Shown: positions 23,690 to 35,129 of the stretch, piece after piece
Layout of the letters: every line of letters begins with the position of its first letter
Position numbering within the stretch: position 1 is the first letter of the stretch
DNA from: Pyrus communis
Taxonomy: Eukaryota; Streptophyta; Magnoliopsida; Rosales; Rosaceae
DNA: 64,000 nucleotides
Reading direction: 5' to 3'
Assembly (NCBI RefSeq): GCF_963583255.1
Contig: NC_084817.1
Span: 2,288,001-2,352,000 of the forward strand
Program-made: the position numbers and the translations under genes
The notes under the pieces: model-generated
The model's input: the letters and a program-made list of their open reading frames with translations, nothing else
Database searches by the model: none
Told to the model about the DNA's origin: nothing

Positions 23690-25552
23690 ATGGCTATTCG
23701 TGTCACCCTGAGCTTCTCCGGCTATGTGGCCCAAAACCTTGCATCCTCGGCGAACCTCCGCGCGGGGAACTGCCGAGGATTTCAAGAATGCTGGGTCAGG
23801 TCTCGGGTATTCGGATCCAAACAGAAGCCCGATATCGACCCCTCTGTCCCCGTCCGCAATTACCAGACCCAATTCTCCCGCTCGAAGCCTTCGTCGGCCG
23901 CCGTAAGGCCCTTGCCGTCGCTGTACACCGCCCTCGCCGAGGAGATTCTAGGCGAGAGCAGCAAGAGCCCGATCGTGCTGGGGTTGATCTCGCTTCTGAA
24001 GTCAACGGCTATCGCCACAGGCGTCTCTTCGGCTACGGCCGCCATGGGGATTTCGCCGTCAAAAGTCAGTTCGATCATGCCCTTTTTACAGGCATCGAAG
24101 TTGCTTCCCAGCAACGACACCGTCCCGGAGTCGATAATGAAGGAAGTGGATAAAGGTGGAACGTTGTGCGTGGACGAGGTTGCTGAGGCCTCGCAGCTGG
24201 CTAAGAAAGACTTGGGCAGGACCGGGTTTTTGTCACGATTGTTGAATTCTTGCTCGGAGGACGCTAAGGCTGTGTTCACTGCTGTTACAGTTAGTGTATT
24301 GTTTAAGTCCTTCTTGGCTGAGCCCCGATCGATTCCCTCCACTTCAATGTATCCTACTCTCGATGTGGGTGACCGAGTTTTGGCGGAGAAGGTGAGTTTA
24401 TGTTCGAATTTTCGCCGTCTTTTAATTTGTTCAATGTTGGTATTCTGATTGATTGATAGTTGATTTAGTCTTGGTTAGTACGATGTGAATTTGAATTGGG
24501 GTATGGAAATTTATGCTTGCAATCTACTTGGTGAATTAATAAATGTGGAAAATTTTCTTCTGTTGGTGTCTGAAATCGATTACGTGTAGTACATTATATT
24601 CTCAACCAGATTCTCAGTTCAGCTGATATCTTTTATTCCTTTGATGAATCAGGTTTCATATTTCTTTAAAAATCCTGAGGTTTCAGATATAGTAATTTTC
24701 AAGGCACCTCCAATCTTACAGGTAATGTATATAATGTAACTACATTTTGTATGAATTTCGATTGCACCCTTAGTTACATTTTGTAAGAAATTTTAGCATG
24801 GGGCGCTGACATTTTTAATCTTCTGTTTTGTTGTGTACTAGGAATTTGGTTTCAACTCAACCGATGTATTCATCAAAAGAATTGTAGCTAAGGCTGGAGA
24901 TTGGGTCGAGGTATTAATCTCGTTAATCTTCATAGTTCATGGTTATAAGTTTATAGCTCAGGCAGTTTATTGATAAAATTGAAAAACTGTATGCCTTGGT
25001 TTTTTGACATGTTATTTACTTGGACTTTCCGTTGATCAGGTTCGCAATGGGAAATTACTTGTCAATGATCTTGTTCAGAATGAAAATTATGTTTTGGAGC
25101 CGCTCGCTTATGAAATGGATCCAGTGGTAGGCATCCTCCTCTGGCTTCTCATTGATTTGTTTTCCTTCAGTTGATTTGGATACGGAGAGACATGGACGAT
25201 TGCTTACAAAATTGTGTCCTGCTTGCTTGATTATGCAGCTTGTTCCAGAAGGCTATGTCTTCGTATTGGGAGATAATCGCAACAATAGTTTTGACTCTCA
25301 TAACTGGTACGTCTAAGCTCTTAGTATAGCACATTAAGATCATTATCCTTCCACCTGAATTGTTATATCTTCGTAACCAAAAAAAGAATTATCGCATCGC
25401 TGACATGTTGATGTTGTTTACTTGTTTTCAGGGGTCCACTTCCTGTGAAAAACATTCTTGGCAGATCAGTATTTCGCTACTGGCCTCCTACCAAGGTGTC
25501 TGACACCACGTTTGAACCACAAGGACCAAATAACGTCGTTGCAGTTTCTTGA
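23690..25552 (+). CDS. TPP1: Thylakoidal processing peptidase / plastidic type I signal peptidase
   Basis: A membrane-bound serine protease that removes thylakoid-transfer signals from lumenal proteins in the chloroplast. The coding sequence is join(23690..24391, 24653..24721, 24842..24910, 25040..25126, 25239..25306, 25432..25552), 371 residues. All introns are GT-AG and in phase. The long N-terminus (about 190 residues, [20 protein letters not shown] start, Arg/Ser-rich) is a plastid transit region. A hydrophobic segment, [19 protein letters not shown], precedes the catalytic domain. Box B ([11 protein letters not shown]) carries nucleophile Ser219. Box D ([13 protein letters not shown]) carries the general base Lys269. 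Box E is [18 protein letters not shown]. Both residues of the Ser-Lys dyad are present. The start is the first in-frame ATG and matches the N-terminus I recall for Arabidopsis TPP/Plsp2-type proteins. It could be named Plsp2 rather than TPP1. Confidence 0.93.
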
Positions 25553-27243
25553 CCAGTTGCCCTCTATTTGCAGGGGGAGGACCTCAGAATACATTCTTAT
25601 TCTCTTATCAAGATAGTGAACTGACTTTCACTACTCTTTTGGCTCGTTTTCGAGCACTTTGAAGATAATTTGGATGGATAAACTTATCCATCAGTCTGTG
25701 AATCTGTATGAAATTTAAACTTACTCTGAACGAGCAAAAGAAAGATGAAGCTAAAGTTTTCAACTTATATGATTCATCAAATTATTTTGTTCTTAATATG
25801 TTGTTGGGTGGGAGGTTCAGCTGCCATACATGAGGTTTCAGCACCTGTGAGGAACCAAACGTCCAAAGGAAGGGGAAGATTCATCTGGAAGTACAGCACC
25901 TCTCGTGCCGGGTGAAGGTCTGATCGCCTTTGATGCTGGTGGGATGATTCTTGTCATACGAAGAGACGGAGATGGTTCGCGGATGGTAGCCGCAGATGGT
26001 TCTTTGCAGTAATGCTGAAAGCTTGCCCATGAATTGAACTTGGCCTCCCTTTTTTACCTGTTGCCTGTAGGCTTTGCTTGCTTCCTTCGAAGCATCCGTG
26101 TAAAATGGCGTCTTTGGAGTTCTGCTGTTCCATTTTATAAGACGCATTCTTCATCTGTGTAAAACGTTGTTCGTTGATAATCCGATCAAACTGCTCCCTT
26201 GATTGAGTAGTTGGTATTTTATGGCTTGTTCTGTACCCTCCTTGAACTTAACTTTTTAAACTCAAAAATAATTTTCAAGTTTTAGGCCTTAAAAACTTGT
26301 TTGATAGAATTATTTTCAAAAACTGAACTCAAGATTAACTAAAAAATATAGTCTATTATCTAGTTTTTAGAGCTTTTAAATTTAGGCTCACTCATTTCTT
26401 TTCTCTCCCTTCTCTACTTTCACGCCAAATCTTTCTTTTCTTCTTTTTCTCTCCTTTGTTTTGATTTTTTATTTTTTTTATACCTTTTTCGTCTCTACTT
26501 CAACCTGCTCTCTTCATTCTCTCGGTTCTTTCTATCACTCTTCTTCTTCTTTATTTCGTGCGATCCTCTCTCTTCTTCCTCTTTCCTTTAATCGTCTCTT
26601 GCTTTCTTTCCTCCTCTCTCCTCTTTCTCCCTTTCCTGCAACCCTCTCTTTTTAAATCTCTTCGTCTAGTTTAAATCGCAAACCATCAAGTTTTTGAGTC
26701 TTAAAGAAAGTTGTTTTCAAGAAATGTTCTCAACAAATGTTTTGAGAAATTATAAAAATTTCCAAATAAGATACCAAACAGATCCTTAATTTTTCTTCTT
26801 GTGCTAATGCATCAAGGGAATGATTTCAATTCTATTTTTTTTCATCTCCATGAAATGTTTTGTTTGGATATATGAATCCGAATTGAACGAAAAAGATCAA
26901 ACTGCCCTCTGGTTCAATTTAGTTATGCCATATTCAATTTCAGCACACCGAAATTTTTTTGGGAAACCGGAAATACTAACAAGGGCGTTTTTATTCCGTC
27001 TGACCATTAGTATTAAAAATCGAACTTAAGATGTCCTATATAAAATACGGACTAAAGTTCAAATATTCATCCCTACTCAATGAAAAATGAAACTAATTAT
27101 AGCAACCAAATGAAAAAAATTTAAAATAAGATAAGTGGCAGCTAAAAAAAATTAACGGTCTCATGAGTAAGGTTATCCTATCATCATTGGAACCAAGAAC
27201 TCAAACACGGCGGTGAGAGAGTGGGACGCGATCCCTTCCGCTT
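25553..27243. other. Signal peptidase 3' region and intergenic DNA; possible TIR element
   Basis: 25553 to about 26160 may be the 3' UTR and downstream sequence. An 88-codon minus-strand frame there (25881-26147) has no family resemblance. 26286-26790 has ends resembling TTGTTTGATA / TACCAAACAGATCC and a very pyrimidine-rich middle (26400-26660). It may be a non-autonomous TIR element, but the ends are too diverged to be sure. Confidence 0.35.
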
Positions 27244-28907
27244 ATGTCTGTCGTTGACGAATCAAAACATACACAAAAAACGATGAGGACCGGCGGCGCC
27301 ACCGTCTCCCTCCTCCTCTTCCTCTACCTCCAGTTCCCGCTTCAATTAATTCTCGCTTTCAATTCTTCCTCTCTAAACGACGACACTCGAATCCTGCAGG
27401 TACTCTCTCTCTTCTCGATCTCATCTCATCTCTCTCTCTCTCTCTCTCTCTCTCTACAGCTCTGTGATTTTTAATTCCTACTTTTCTTTCCATTTTGGTG
27501 AATTTTGAAGGAAGTTCTGAAGCAAATCTCGGCCAAGCACAAGTGGGATTTGCAGGACGTGAGGGTCTCCAGGCTGGATGTGGGCAGGGTCCGATTCGGG
27601 AGCGCCCAGCGGTACGAGTTCCGGGTCGGATTCGGGAAGATCCACGTCGGCGTCTTGTTCTCTGACGACGTCGCTTCCTGGAAGAAGTTCAGGAAACCCA
27701 GGACCCATTTGGGCTCTCTCATTCAGGAGCTCAGCTCCATGGCCGTTGTCGACACCTTCGAAGTGGAGGGTCCGTTTGAGTTGCGCGTCGGCGGCTCTCA
27801 CGAGCTCTCGCTTTCATTGCCGGTAAGCTCATTGCTCAATTTAACGCTTAATCGAACTTGAATTTCAGAATTATTTTAGTTATCTTGATTGGTTCTCATC
27901 AGATTACAAATGCTTCGATAAAAAACAGAACTTTTTCACTAAATTGTCACCAAACAGGCACTAAGCGAACACGAAAAACTTGTTTTACTGTGCTGTTTAT
28001 TGCCCCATGTATTGAGAATTTGTAGAATTCTATTTGTGCATACTTTGCAAGTGTTTTCAAAGTGGTTTTGATTGACACTATAGCTCACTTGTTGCTCTTT
28101 TCGAGTTTTCGGACAATTTCATATACGAATAGCTTGAGAAATTTCTTTTGTATATTGTAGATGAACACTACATATAATGGGTTGAAAAGGATTCTTGTTG
28201 GTGAAGGCATAACTGTGGAGGTAAGCAGAGCGATTGAAGTCTCTGTGTTCCATGCGTCTGATCTTGGTTTATCATCAAATGGCAGTGGTGCTACTAAGAA
28301 GGAGAGAAGTGAGTTTTGGCCCATTGGGCATTCATACTGTGCACCATTAGTTCCGATTCGTGTTTTAGGGCCGGCAACATCGGTTGCATACAAGACTCGA
28401 AATCATGGTGCCCACATTGAAACTAATTTTATATCCAAGGAGATAGTTGAATTGTTGCCAGAGAAGTGCTATAGAAGTCATGCATACAAGAAGCGGCCTT
28501 GTCCCATTGATTCTTTAAGTTTGAGGATATCTATGCTGGAAAGAATTTGGAAAGGCTTTCTTGGTGATAGAATTCGCCAGAACAAATTGTCGGGATTTGT
28601 TGAAGGAAAAATCAAAGCTTCAACTATTGTCTGCTTCAAGGTTGAGCTCGAATTGGATTTTTGGAGGGTTGGTGCACTCCATGACAAAGAAGGGTGGAGA
28701 ACTAGGCCGGCTGTTCAACGGGTTTGGTTTGAAGTTTTGGCGAGAGTTGAATTAAAGAGGGTTAAGCCTCTCTTTGTTAGAAGGATTAGGCCCTTCATTG
28801 TAGCTGATTCAGTTGCATGGAGTAGTTTGACGTCAAATATTTCCTTTACGAAGTCCGGATCTGTCCTTGGCCCTCCGGAGGCGTTAACACTGGATGTGAA
28901 GTGGTAG
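27244..28907 (+). CDS. TIN1: TUNICAMYCIN INDUCED 1 (TIN1)-like ER protein
   Basis: Plant-specific protein. In Arabidopsis, TIN1 is induced by ER stress and affects pollen surface. Its molecular activity is unknown. The coding sequence is join(27244..27399, 27511..27822, 28161..28907), 404 residues, with phase-0 GT-AG introns. A second in-frame ATG at 27283 would put the hydrophobic segment VSLLLFLYLQFPLQLILAF right after MRTGGAT, a better signal peptide, so translation may start there (391 residues). Conserved-looking blocks are FELRVGG with LSLSLP at the end of exon 2, and CYRSHAYKKRPCPIDSLSL, RVWFEV and the C-terminal PPEALTLDVKW in exon 3. No transmembrane segment follows the signal and there is no HDEL-type tail. 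The assignment rests on recalled similarity to TIN1, not on a domain with known chemistry. Confidence 0.78.
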
Positions 28908-29625
28908 AGTAAACTTGTAAAGTATTCTTTTTTGAGAATGTTTTGCAGATTAAGGCGACAAGGCTTTGTTTGTGCCCATGCCCTTTTTCTATATGATAGA
29001 TGAAACAGTACATGCCAGTAGCACTCTCGATTGCTCCTGTAAGTAAATTGTTAATTAAGAAAACAAACGTTATACAGATTGATGACTTGATATTAGTTTG
29101 ATCTTATTTTTCTTTCGACTTTATAATCTGATATAGTCAGGATCGTTTTGTTGGATCGTTGCCTCTGTGATCGCTTGAGTCTCATTTTCATTGCATAAGC
29201 TTTTTCCTTCATGAGTTTTTGGTTTTGGTGGATACTCACTGTATATATGTTGGATGAAAATGGTTCGTCTAGAATAATATGTAATCATCATAGGGAAACG
29301 ATTCCCGCACTCTGAATTTCTCCGGAGTGCGGAAATCATTTCCCCTTATCATGTTGCCCTTCATTTTGAAGTTTAATATCATGTGTTATAAAATGCATTT
29401 CATAATATGGGTTCTCTTAATAATGTTGATAATCATTACAATATATACTAATCATTCATGTACCAACAAGTGCCGTCCACACACTCATTTTTGCCTCTGA
29501 CACATGTCTTGTTAATTTATATCCTTTGATTTTCAATTCATCCGATCCGATGACCGAAAATTAAGAGAGGTCTGTGAGAGGTAAAAAGGGGTGTGTAGAC
29601 AGCACCACCCTAAAACAAACCCTAA
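28908..29625. other. Convergent 3' region between the TIN1-like and NPF genes
   Basis: The two genes point at each other across about 720 bp. The interval has an imperfect hairpin at about 29290-29345 (GGGAAACGATTCCCGCACTC against GAGTGCGGAAATCATTTCCC), which could serve as a structured 3' end or be a small MITE remnant. No gene is seen. Confidence 0.5.
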
Positions 29626-32600
29626 CTAGGTTTTAACCATTTCAACCTTCCCACTGTAATCACCTTCCTTAATCACTTCCACCTTTTTGTACTTATACCA
29701 AGATGCACAAAGCACATAACCTCCAAAATTAAGCACACTGAGCCCTGCCAACAACCAATAGAAATAGTTCAGCTTATCTCTGTTCAAATTATTGCTAGCC
29801 AGCCACCCGCCGCTGACTTTATTCACCACCTCCACCACCACCGTGCTCAAGAAATACCCAAACGCAATTGAACACCACGATATGGCGGTGCTGAGGGACT
29901 TCATCCCGACCGCACTCTCAGCATAGAAGAACTCCAGAAGCCCTACCAATGTAAACATATCCGCAGCTCCGAAAATTGCATACTGCAACCCCAGCCAAAA
30001 CACACTCATCGGCAGTGGCTCTGCGCTGTCGACCATGTTGTGTTGAACCGCTACGTGTTTGCGGCGAGTTTCTATGAGTCCGGCGACCGCCATGGAGATA
30101 GCAGAGAGCACTAGCCCAACTGCGATGCGCTGGAGGTGGCGTATCCCGGTTGGGATCCCGGTGATTTTTCGAGCGATTGGCACGAAAATTCTTTCGTAAA
30201 TCGGGATAAGAAAGAACATGAACGTTAAAGGGATTGCTGGGATTGAAGGGCCGGGAACTTTGAATCCGAGCAGATTACGGTTCATGGTTGTGCTCTGTTG
30301 GATTGAGAAGGTCTGGAGTTGCGCCATGCATGTGTTCATGAAGACAGTGCTTAATATGATTGGGAGCATGCGGATTAGGAGCTTTGTTTCTTCAACTTGT
30401 GTGACAGTGCATAGGCTCCATGATCCATGCACTGTAGGTGTTGATGCACCGTCAGCCGTAGTGCCACTGGAGATTGCTGCGCGGTCCAACCATCTGATAT
30501 GTAATTCATAAGCACTTTTAACTTTTTCTATCAAACATTATAAGAAGCACTTTTAGTTATATACAAGCGTTTCTATTCTAAAAACACCGTCAAAACATGA
30601 CTTTCAGTAGTTTTGTCTTACAGTTTGAATAGAGGAAATTTGTAAGTGTAGACAATCTCGATTTACCTGAATTGATCTGTTCTCTGAAGAATTTCATGTT
30701 GTTCACCTGCCTCTTTGTCATGGATCTCATGCAACTCCTCTGTATTCTCAGGAATTTGAAGTTTTCGGTTTTTGATGGCAACCACACAAACCTAAACAAT
30801 CAAGAACAAACTTAATCAACCTCTAATTACGTATTTACAAATGAAAGTAATTGGTTCCTAACTCAAACGGTGTCATTTTCTTAAATATTATAATTTGACA
30901 CGTCTGCATAAATTTGTGATTCATTACCTGTAGGATACTTAGGAGGGGGCTTCCCTTGGGAACATTGTTTCTGTAGAGTGACTTTCCCATGCACACAAAA
31001 AGAAGAGCAAAGAGAACTGCAATGGTGCACACAACAAAGGACAAGTCCCAGCCATGGTTGGTGCTGATCCAAACCACAAAAGTGACACCAAAAATAGCTC
31101 CAATGGTGAGGCTGAACAAGAACCAGTTGAAGAAGCTGGACAACTGTGCTGCTCCCTTAGGGTCCTTCTCGTCGTATTGGTCGGCTCCCAGGGCCGGCAA
31201 AGCCGCCTTTACACCGCTGGTGCCTAAAGCCATTAGGTAGAGTCCGGTGTAGAGCATTACAAGTTGGCTTGTGTTTGGAGCCTCACACTGGTACATTTGG
31301 CTTGGTGCAACACCTTTGCAAGGGAACGGCCTTAGTTGAGGGAAGTGTGCTTGTATTGTTAGCAGGCCAAGTCCCTGCGGATTTGTAAATTAATAAATGT
31401 TTAGTTTTAGTGTTTCTTTTCAGAGAATTCTAGCATCAATCGTGCATATACAAATAAACTTATTTTAATCGTTTTTTTTTTTTCCCAAAAACAAGAACGA
31501 TTAGGATTAGCTCATGAAGAAGTAGCACTCCTTTTTAACTAATATTTGTTAGTTTACGGGTTTGTAAGAGGGATAGGACTGCTAAGATCCACATATAAGT
31601 ACTGTTTAATTAAGTGACATGATGTCATCATGATTGTCTGCATGCTGGATCATCAACCAACAGTAGCCACATGATATCATCAGCTATTATGAGGTTTACC
31701 AATGGTCGTCTGGCTCTCCATTAAGTCTAAAATTAGATTATGCCTTTTGCATTAATCAAATATTTGCAGGCCATGGCTTTGGCTTCTTTTCTAAAGTTTC
31801 ACTAAATTGATTATTTTGGTCTTTGCTAGATGCAATATAGAATTCGAAGAAGATTCTTTTTATTTGGTGAGCCTGACTGCACACCAGTATTCAGCCTATG
31901 GCTGTCAAAACAACCTATCCTTCATCCCGCTTTAAGCAACTGAGAACTGTTTATAACACACATAACGTGCTGAAAGATAATGCTAGGATGACTAAATTTG
32001 TAGACAAAATTTCGTAAATTAAATAACATGAAAGTTGATTGCATACTAATTAATTCTTATTAGTGACACATAATTTAGTTTATAAATTTTGTATAAGAAT
32101 TTAGTCTCTTTAGCATTATACACACTCAAATATACCACGTGATAAGTGTTGTATATACAAACAAATAGACCACCATTAAATAACAATATATAGTAAAAAT
32201 GTCTTATTTTCTTTTAGAAGAGACTTACCACCAATTCAATGCAGATGAAGACGACACAAGTTTTGAATCTCGACCAATAAGTGTCAGAGATGAAGCCACC
32301 AACTAGGGTTAGTATAAATGCAGTCCCCATGAAGTTGGTAAGAGTGGTGGCAGACTTTGTCAAGCTCAAGTTCATATATCCATAGAAATAAGTCACAAGG
32401 CTCATAGCATTTGCAATAAACGCCATGTTCTCGAGTCCCTCCGTCGCTGCACGCATGCACGTAAATTCAGCATGAATAGTAATTACGTACTTAAAGCGAA
32501 ACTAAAATCTAAAAAAGGAGTAAATATGATAATTTCAGTCGTAAAAGTTACCGAATACGAAAAGTGCAGCTCGATTTCCTCCTAGCCTTGCTGCAGCTGC

Positions 32601-32763
32601 CTGCTTAGGCTTGCCTTCAAACCTTTGGCAGATGTCGGCCTGTTCATAAATAATCTCATATTAGGGTTTTAAAATGACAAATAAATATGGGATCATATAA
32701 ATGATCTTAAAAATTTTCTTTCTGTTGAGCTTGAATGGTGCCCCTAGAAAGGTGAATTACCAT
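29626..32763 (-). CDS. NRT1/PTR family (NPF) transporter
   Basis: A proton-coupled transporter of the major facilitator superfamily. Family substrates include nitrate, peptides and hormones. The coding sequence is complement(29626..30493, 30667..30791, 30928..31374, 32229..32446, 32552..32639, 32761..32763), 582 residues, with all junctions GT-AG and in phase. About 12 hydrophobic segments surround a charged central loop (KNRKLQIPENTEELHEIHDKE). Family blocks include ALGTSGVKAALPALGADQYD, SSFFNWFLFSL and FFYAESAVGMKSLSTAISWC. The usual ExxER motif of helix 1 reads EGLEN here. That is seen in NPF members not thought to depend on it for proton coupling. The best-fitting first exon supplies only the ATG (32763-32761) before a GTAATT donor. 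The frame is also open upstream to an ATG at 32961, so a longer N-terminus is possible. It looks like the NPF4 group, but the subfamily is uncertain. Confidence 0.88.
31976..32124. mobile_element. MITE, family 3, inside an NPF intron (also at 62987-63153 and 63280-63405)
   Basis: The ends ATAATGCTAGGATGACTAAATTT and the inverse of AATTTAGTCTCTTTAGCATTAT form the TIR. The other two copies share GTTAGGGAGACTAAATTT and the inverse AAATTTAGTCTTCCTA / TTTAGTCTCCCTA. AT-rich, non-coding. It sits in the 854-bp intron (31375-32228) of the NPF transporter. Confidence 0.65.
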
Positions 32764-33114
32764 TGTGCCTTGAAGTCTAGGAGGAGAGGGAGCCTGGTCT
32801 TCCGACTGTTCTGAGTTTTGTGGAGGTTGGCTGATGGTTTGATACTGATACCCAAAAAGGAATAAATATATATATAGAGATGTACGGATGCTTTTCTGGA
32901 CAAATGATAACAAAAAGGAATCAATTGGCATCTTTGGATTTTGGAAGACTTGCTTGGCCATATTTTGTTTCTTATAGGACCTGTATGTCTCTATCTGATC
33001 TCTGCATAATATGAATTTAATTATGTAATAAGGGTATTGCCACGCTCATGTGTGAGAAATGATATATGTTTCTTAACATCATTTAAATTAAAATGTTGAA
33101 TTTTTCTTGAGTAG

Positions 33115-33229
33115 TTCTTTTTTTTTTTTTACTACCCCATCCCTTACCCACCCCAAGCCTTGAACCCAAGACCTCCTAGATTACCCCACCCCTTACCCAC
33201 ACCCTCACCACTAGGCTAACCCTACTGGT
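33115..33229 (-). mobile_element. Complete tRNA-derived SINE with 19-bp target duplication
   Basis: On the minus strand it runs CCAGTAGGGTTAGCCTAGTG (A-box TAGCCTAGTGG), then GGTCTTGGGTTCAAGGCTTG (B-box GGTTCAAG), and ends in a poly-A tail (poly-T at 33118-33131). Flanking direct repeats TTGAATTTTTCTTGAGTAG (33096-33114 and 33230-33248) match over all 19 bases. This is a textbook young SINE insertion about 330 bp upstream of the NPF gene. Confidence 0.92.
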
Positions 33230-33248
33230 TTGAATTTTTCTTGAGTAG

Positions 33249-33731
33249 CTACGTGCACTCAGTGTCGATACATATTTGACCATTAAATTTGATATGATTC
33301 TTTCTCCATCTTCCCAATTCTACCAGCACACAGACCAGAAACTCTCTCTCTTCCAAACAAAAAAAATTGAGCAAATTTCCAATTTAATAGATAGTTTGAG
33401 TCGAAATCTCAAACTCTTTTGGTTGATTTGTTTGTTGCTGTTGTTGTCCTGCTCTCTCTCTCCTCCGACACCGCGACTTAAGGATTAAAAGGAAAAATGT
33501 CTAATATGTTCCCCCTAAATCATCATTTCCGATGAAACAGTTCTCAATTTCTTATTTCTCTCACCGGTTTCGATTCTGGTTCCTCACTTTTTATGAGATT
33601 GAGGTCAACGGTTGTTTGTTTTTCATAATTGCAGTTGTTTTGTGGCCGTTCGATTGATGGGGAATCATCCTAGCCATCTATTGGTCGTAGTACCAGATAC
33701 TACGTAGTATTAAAGATTATTCATACAAACT
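33249..33731. other. Intergenic DNA, no gene seen
   Basis: Short open frames only. It contains a CTCTCTCTCTC run near 33452. Nothing coding is supported. Confidence 0.4.
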
Positions 33732-33740
33732 TAAAAAGTA

Positions 33741-35120
33741 GGGTAAAGTAAAAAAAACTACCTTCACTATTGATGTAAAGACACTTTCATACCTCATCTT
33801 TTAAAATTGATAATGTCATACCTCATCTTTAGAAATTGAGTCAATGTTATACCTTCCGTTAGTTTGGCCGTTTATTTTTCAGTTAAATGATGACGTGACT
33901 TGATCGGGATCTATTTTTTATTAAAAAAACTAATAAAATATTATTAAAAACAAAAAAAATCATTTAATATTATTTAAATATCAAAATAATAAAAAAATAA
34001 ACCTCTCCTTTTTGTCCCTCCCTCCTCTCTCTCTTCACTATCTTCTTGCAATCGAGGAAGAAGAAGAGAAAAAAACAAAAAAAAAAAAACTCCAAACCAA
34101 ACCCAGTTCGTCCCCTCTTCCCCACCACAAACCCAACCCCCTGCAACCCAAAAAGAAGGAAGAGGAAGAAGAAGAAGAAAAAAAAAAAAAAAAAAAATCA
34201 ACCCCAACCCAACCCGAAGGAAGAAGAAGAAGAAGAAGAAGAAAGAAGAAGGAAAAAAAAAAAAATTGAGAAACTCTCGTCTCCCCCTCCCCCCCCCCCC
34301 CCCCCCCCCAACAAAAAAAACCCACCTGCAAAAGAAAAACAAGAAGAAGAAGAGAGAAGGAAGCGAAAAAAAAAAAAAAAAAAAACCAACCCCAACCCAA
34401 CCCGAAGAAGAAGAAGAAGAAGAAGAAAGAAGAAGAAGGAAAAAACAAAAAAACAAAAAAAAGGGAAACTCTCGTCCCCCTCCCCCCAAAAAAATTCCCA
34501 CCCACCCTGTGCAAAAGAAAAACAAGAAGAAGAAGAGAGAAGGAAGAAAGAAAAAAAAAAAACAAAAAAACAAAACCCAGTTCGTTCGGATCTGGGTTTT
34601 TTTTTATTTTTTTTGTTTTATGGGTTGCAGGTAATGGATGTGAGGTTGGGTGCAAAGGGTGGGTGCGAAGGTGGAGAGGTTGGGTGCGGGGAGAAGAGGG
34701 GTTGGGGAACGGGGAAAACAAATTGATTTTTTTTCTTTTTTCCTCTCTTCTGTTTTTTTGGGTTGCAATTGCAGAAAGAGGGAAGAAGATGAAGATGGGA
34801 GAAGAGAAAGAAGGGGGGAAGGGGACGACTGATGTTGTGATGTTGGTTTTTTTTTTTTTTTTTTTTTCAAATAACTTTTTATTATTATTTTAATATTTAA
34901 AAAATATTAAATGATTTTTTTAGTTTTTAATAATTTTTTAATAAAAAATGGTTCCGGATCAAAACACATCAGCATTTAACTGAGAAATAAACGGCAAGCT
35001 AACGGAAAGTATGACATTGACACAAATTCGTAAGATGAGGTATGACATTGTCAATTTTAAAAGATGAAGTATGAAAGTGTCGTGACGCCAATAGTTGATG
35101 TAGTTTTTTGTACTTTACCC
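33741..35120. mobile_element. Mutator-like non-autonomous element with ~260-bp TIRs and a purine-biased core
   Basis: The ends GGGTAAAGTA...TACTTTACCC are flanked by TAAAAAGTA (33732-33740) and TAAAAAATA (35121-35129), a 9-bp target duplication with one mismatch. The inverted arms run to about 34000 and from about 34865. They share blocks such as GACACTTTCATACCTCATC / ATGTCATACCTCATCTT and a long AT-rich segment around ATCATTTAATATT. The core has no transposase. Open frames inside it are low-complexity Lys/Glu/Pro or Phe/Ser runs and are not genes. Confidence 0.88.
34040..34600 (+). repeat. Purine-rich GAA/A-tract domain with ~190-bp tandem duplication
   Basis: The plus strand is almost free of T for more than 500 bases: GAAGAAGAA runs, A15-A20 tracts, C-rich islands (including about 18 consecutive C near 34295) and CCAACCCCAACCCAACCCG. 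The block starting CAACCCCAACCCAACCCGAA at 34199 recurs at 34387, each copy followed by GAA repeats, GAAACTCTCGTC and CAAAAGAAAAACAAGAAGAA. This is a tandem duplication within the transposon core. Confidence 0.85.
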
Positions 35121-35129
35121 TAAAAAATA

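Noticed and set aside
25881..26147. Minus-strand 88-codon frame downstream of the signal peptidase
   Set aside because: No recognisable family and no splice or promoter context. More likely 3' flanking sequence.
28161..28907. A separate 248-residue gene starting at ATG 28161
   Set aside because: This ATG directly follows a TTGTAG acceptor and continues the phase-0 frame of exon 2. The TIN1-like protein needs all three exons.
30218..30511. Plus-strand 97-codon frame opposite the NPF gene, and similar frames opposite LHT8 and the serpins
   Set aside because: These are antisense shadows of well-supported exons, with no independent motif.
33974..34870. Many overlapping open frames of 60-227 codons on both strands
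   Set aside because: They are low-complexity translations (Phe/Ser or Lys/Glu/Pro runs) of the purine-rich transposon core. There is no domain, and frames end at repeat edges.
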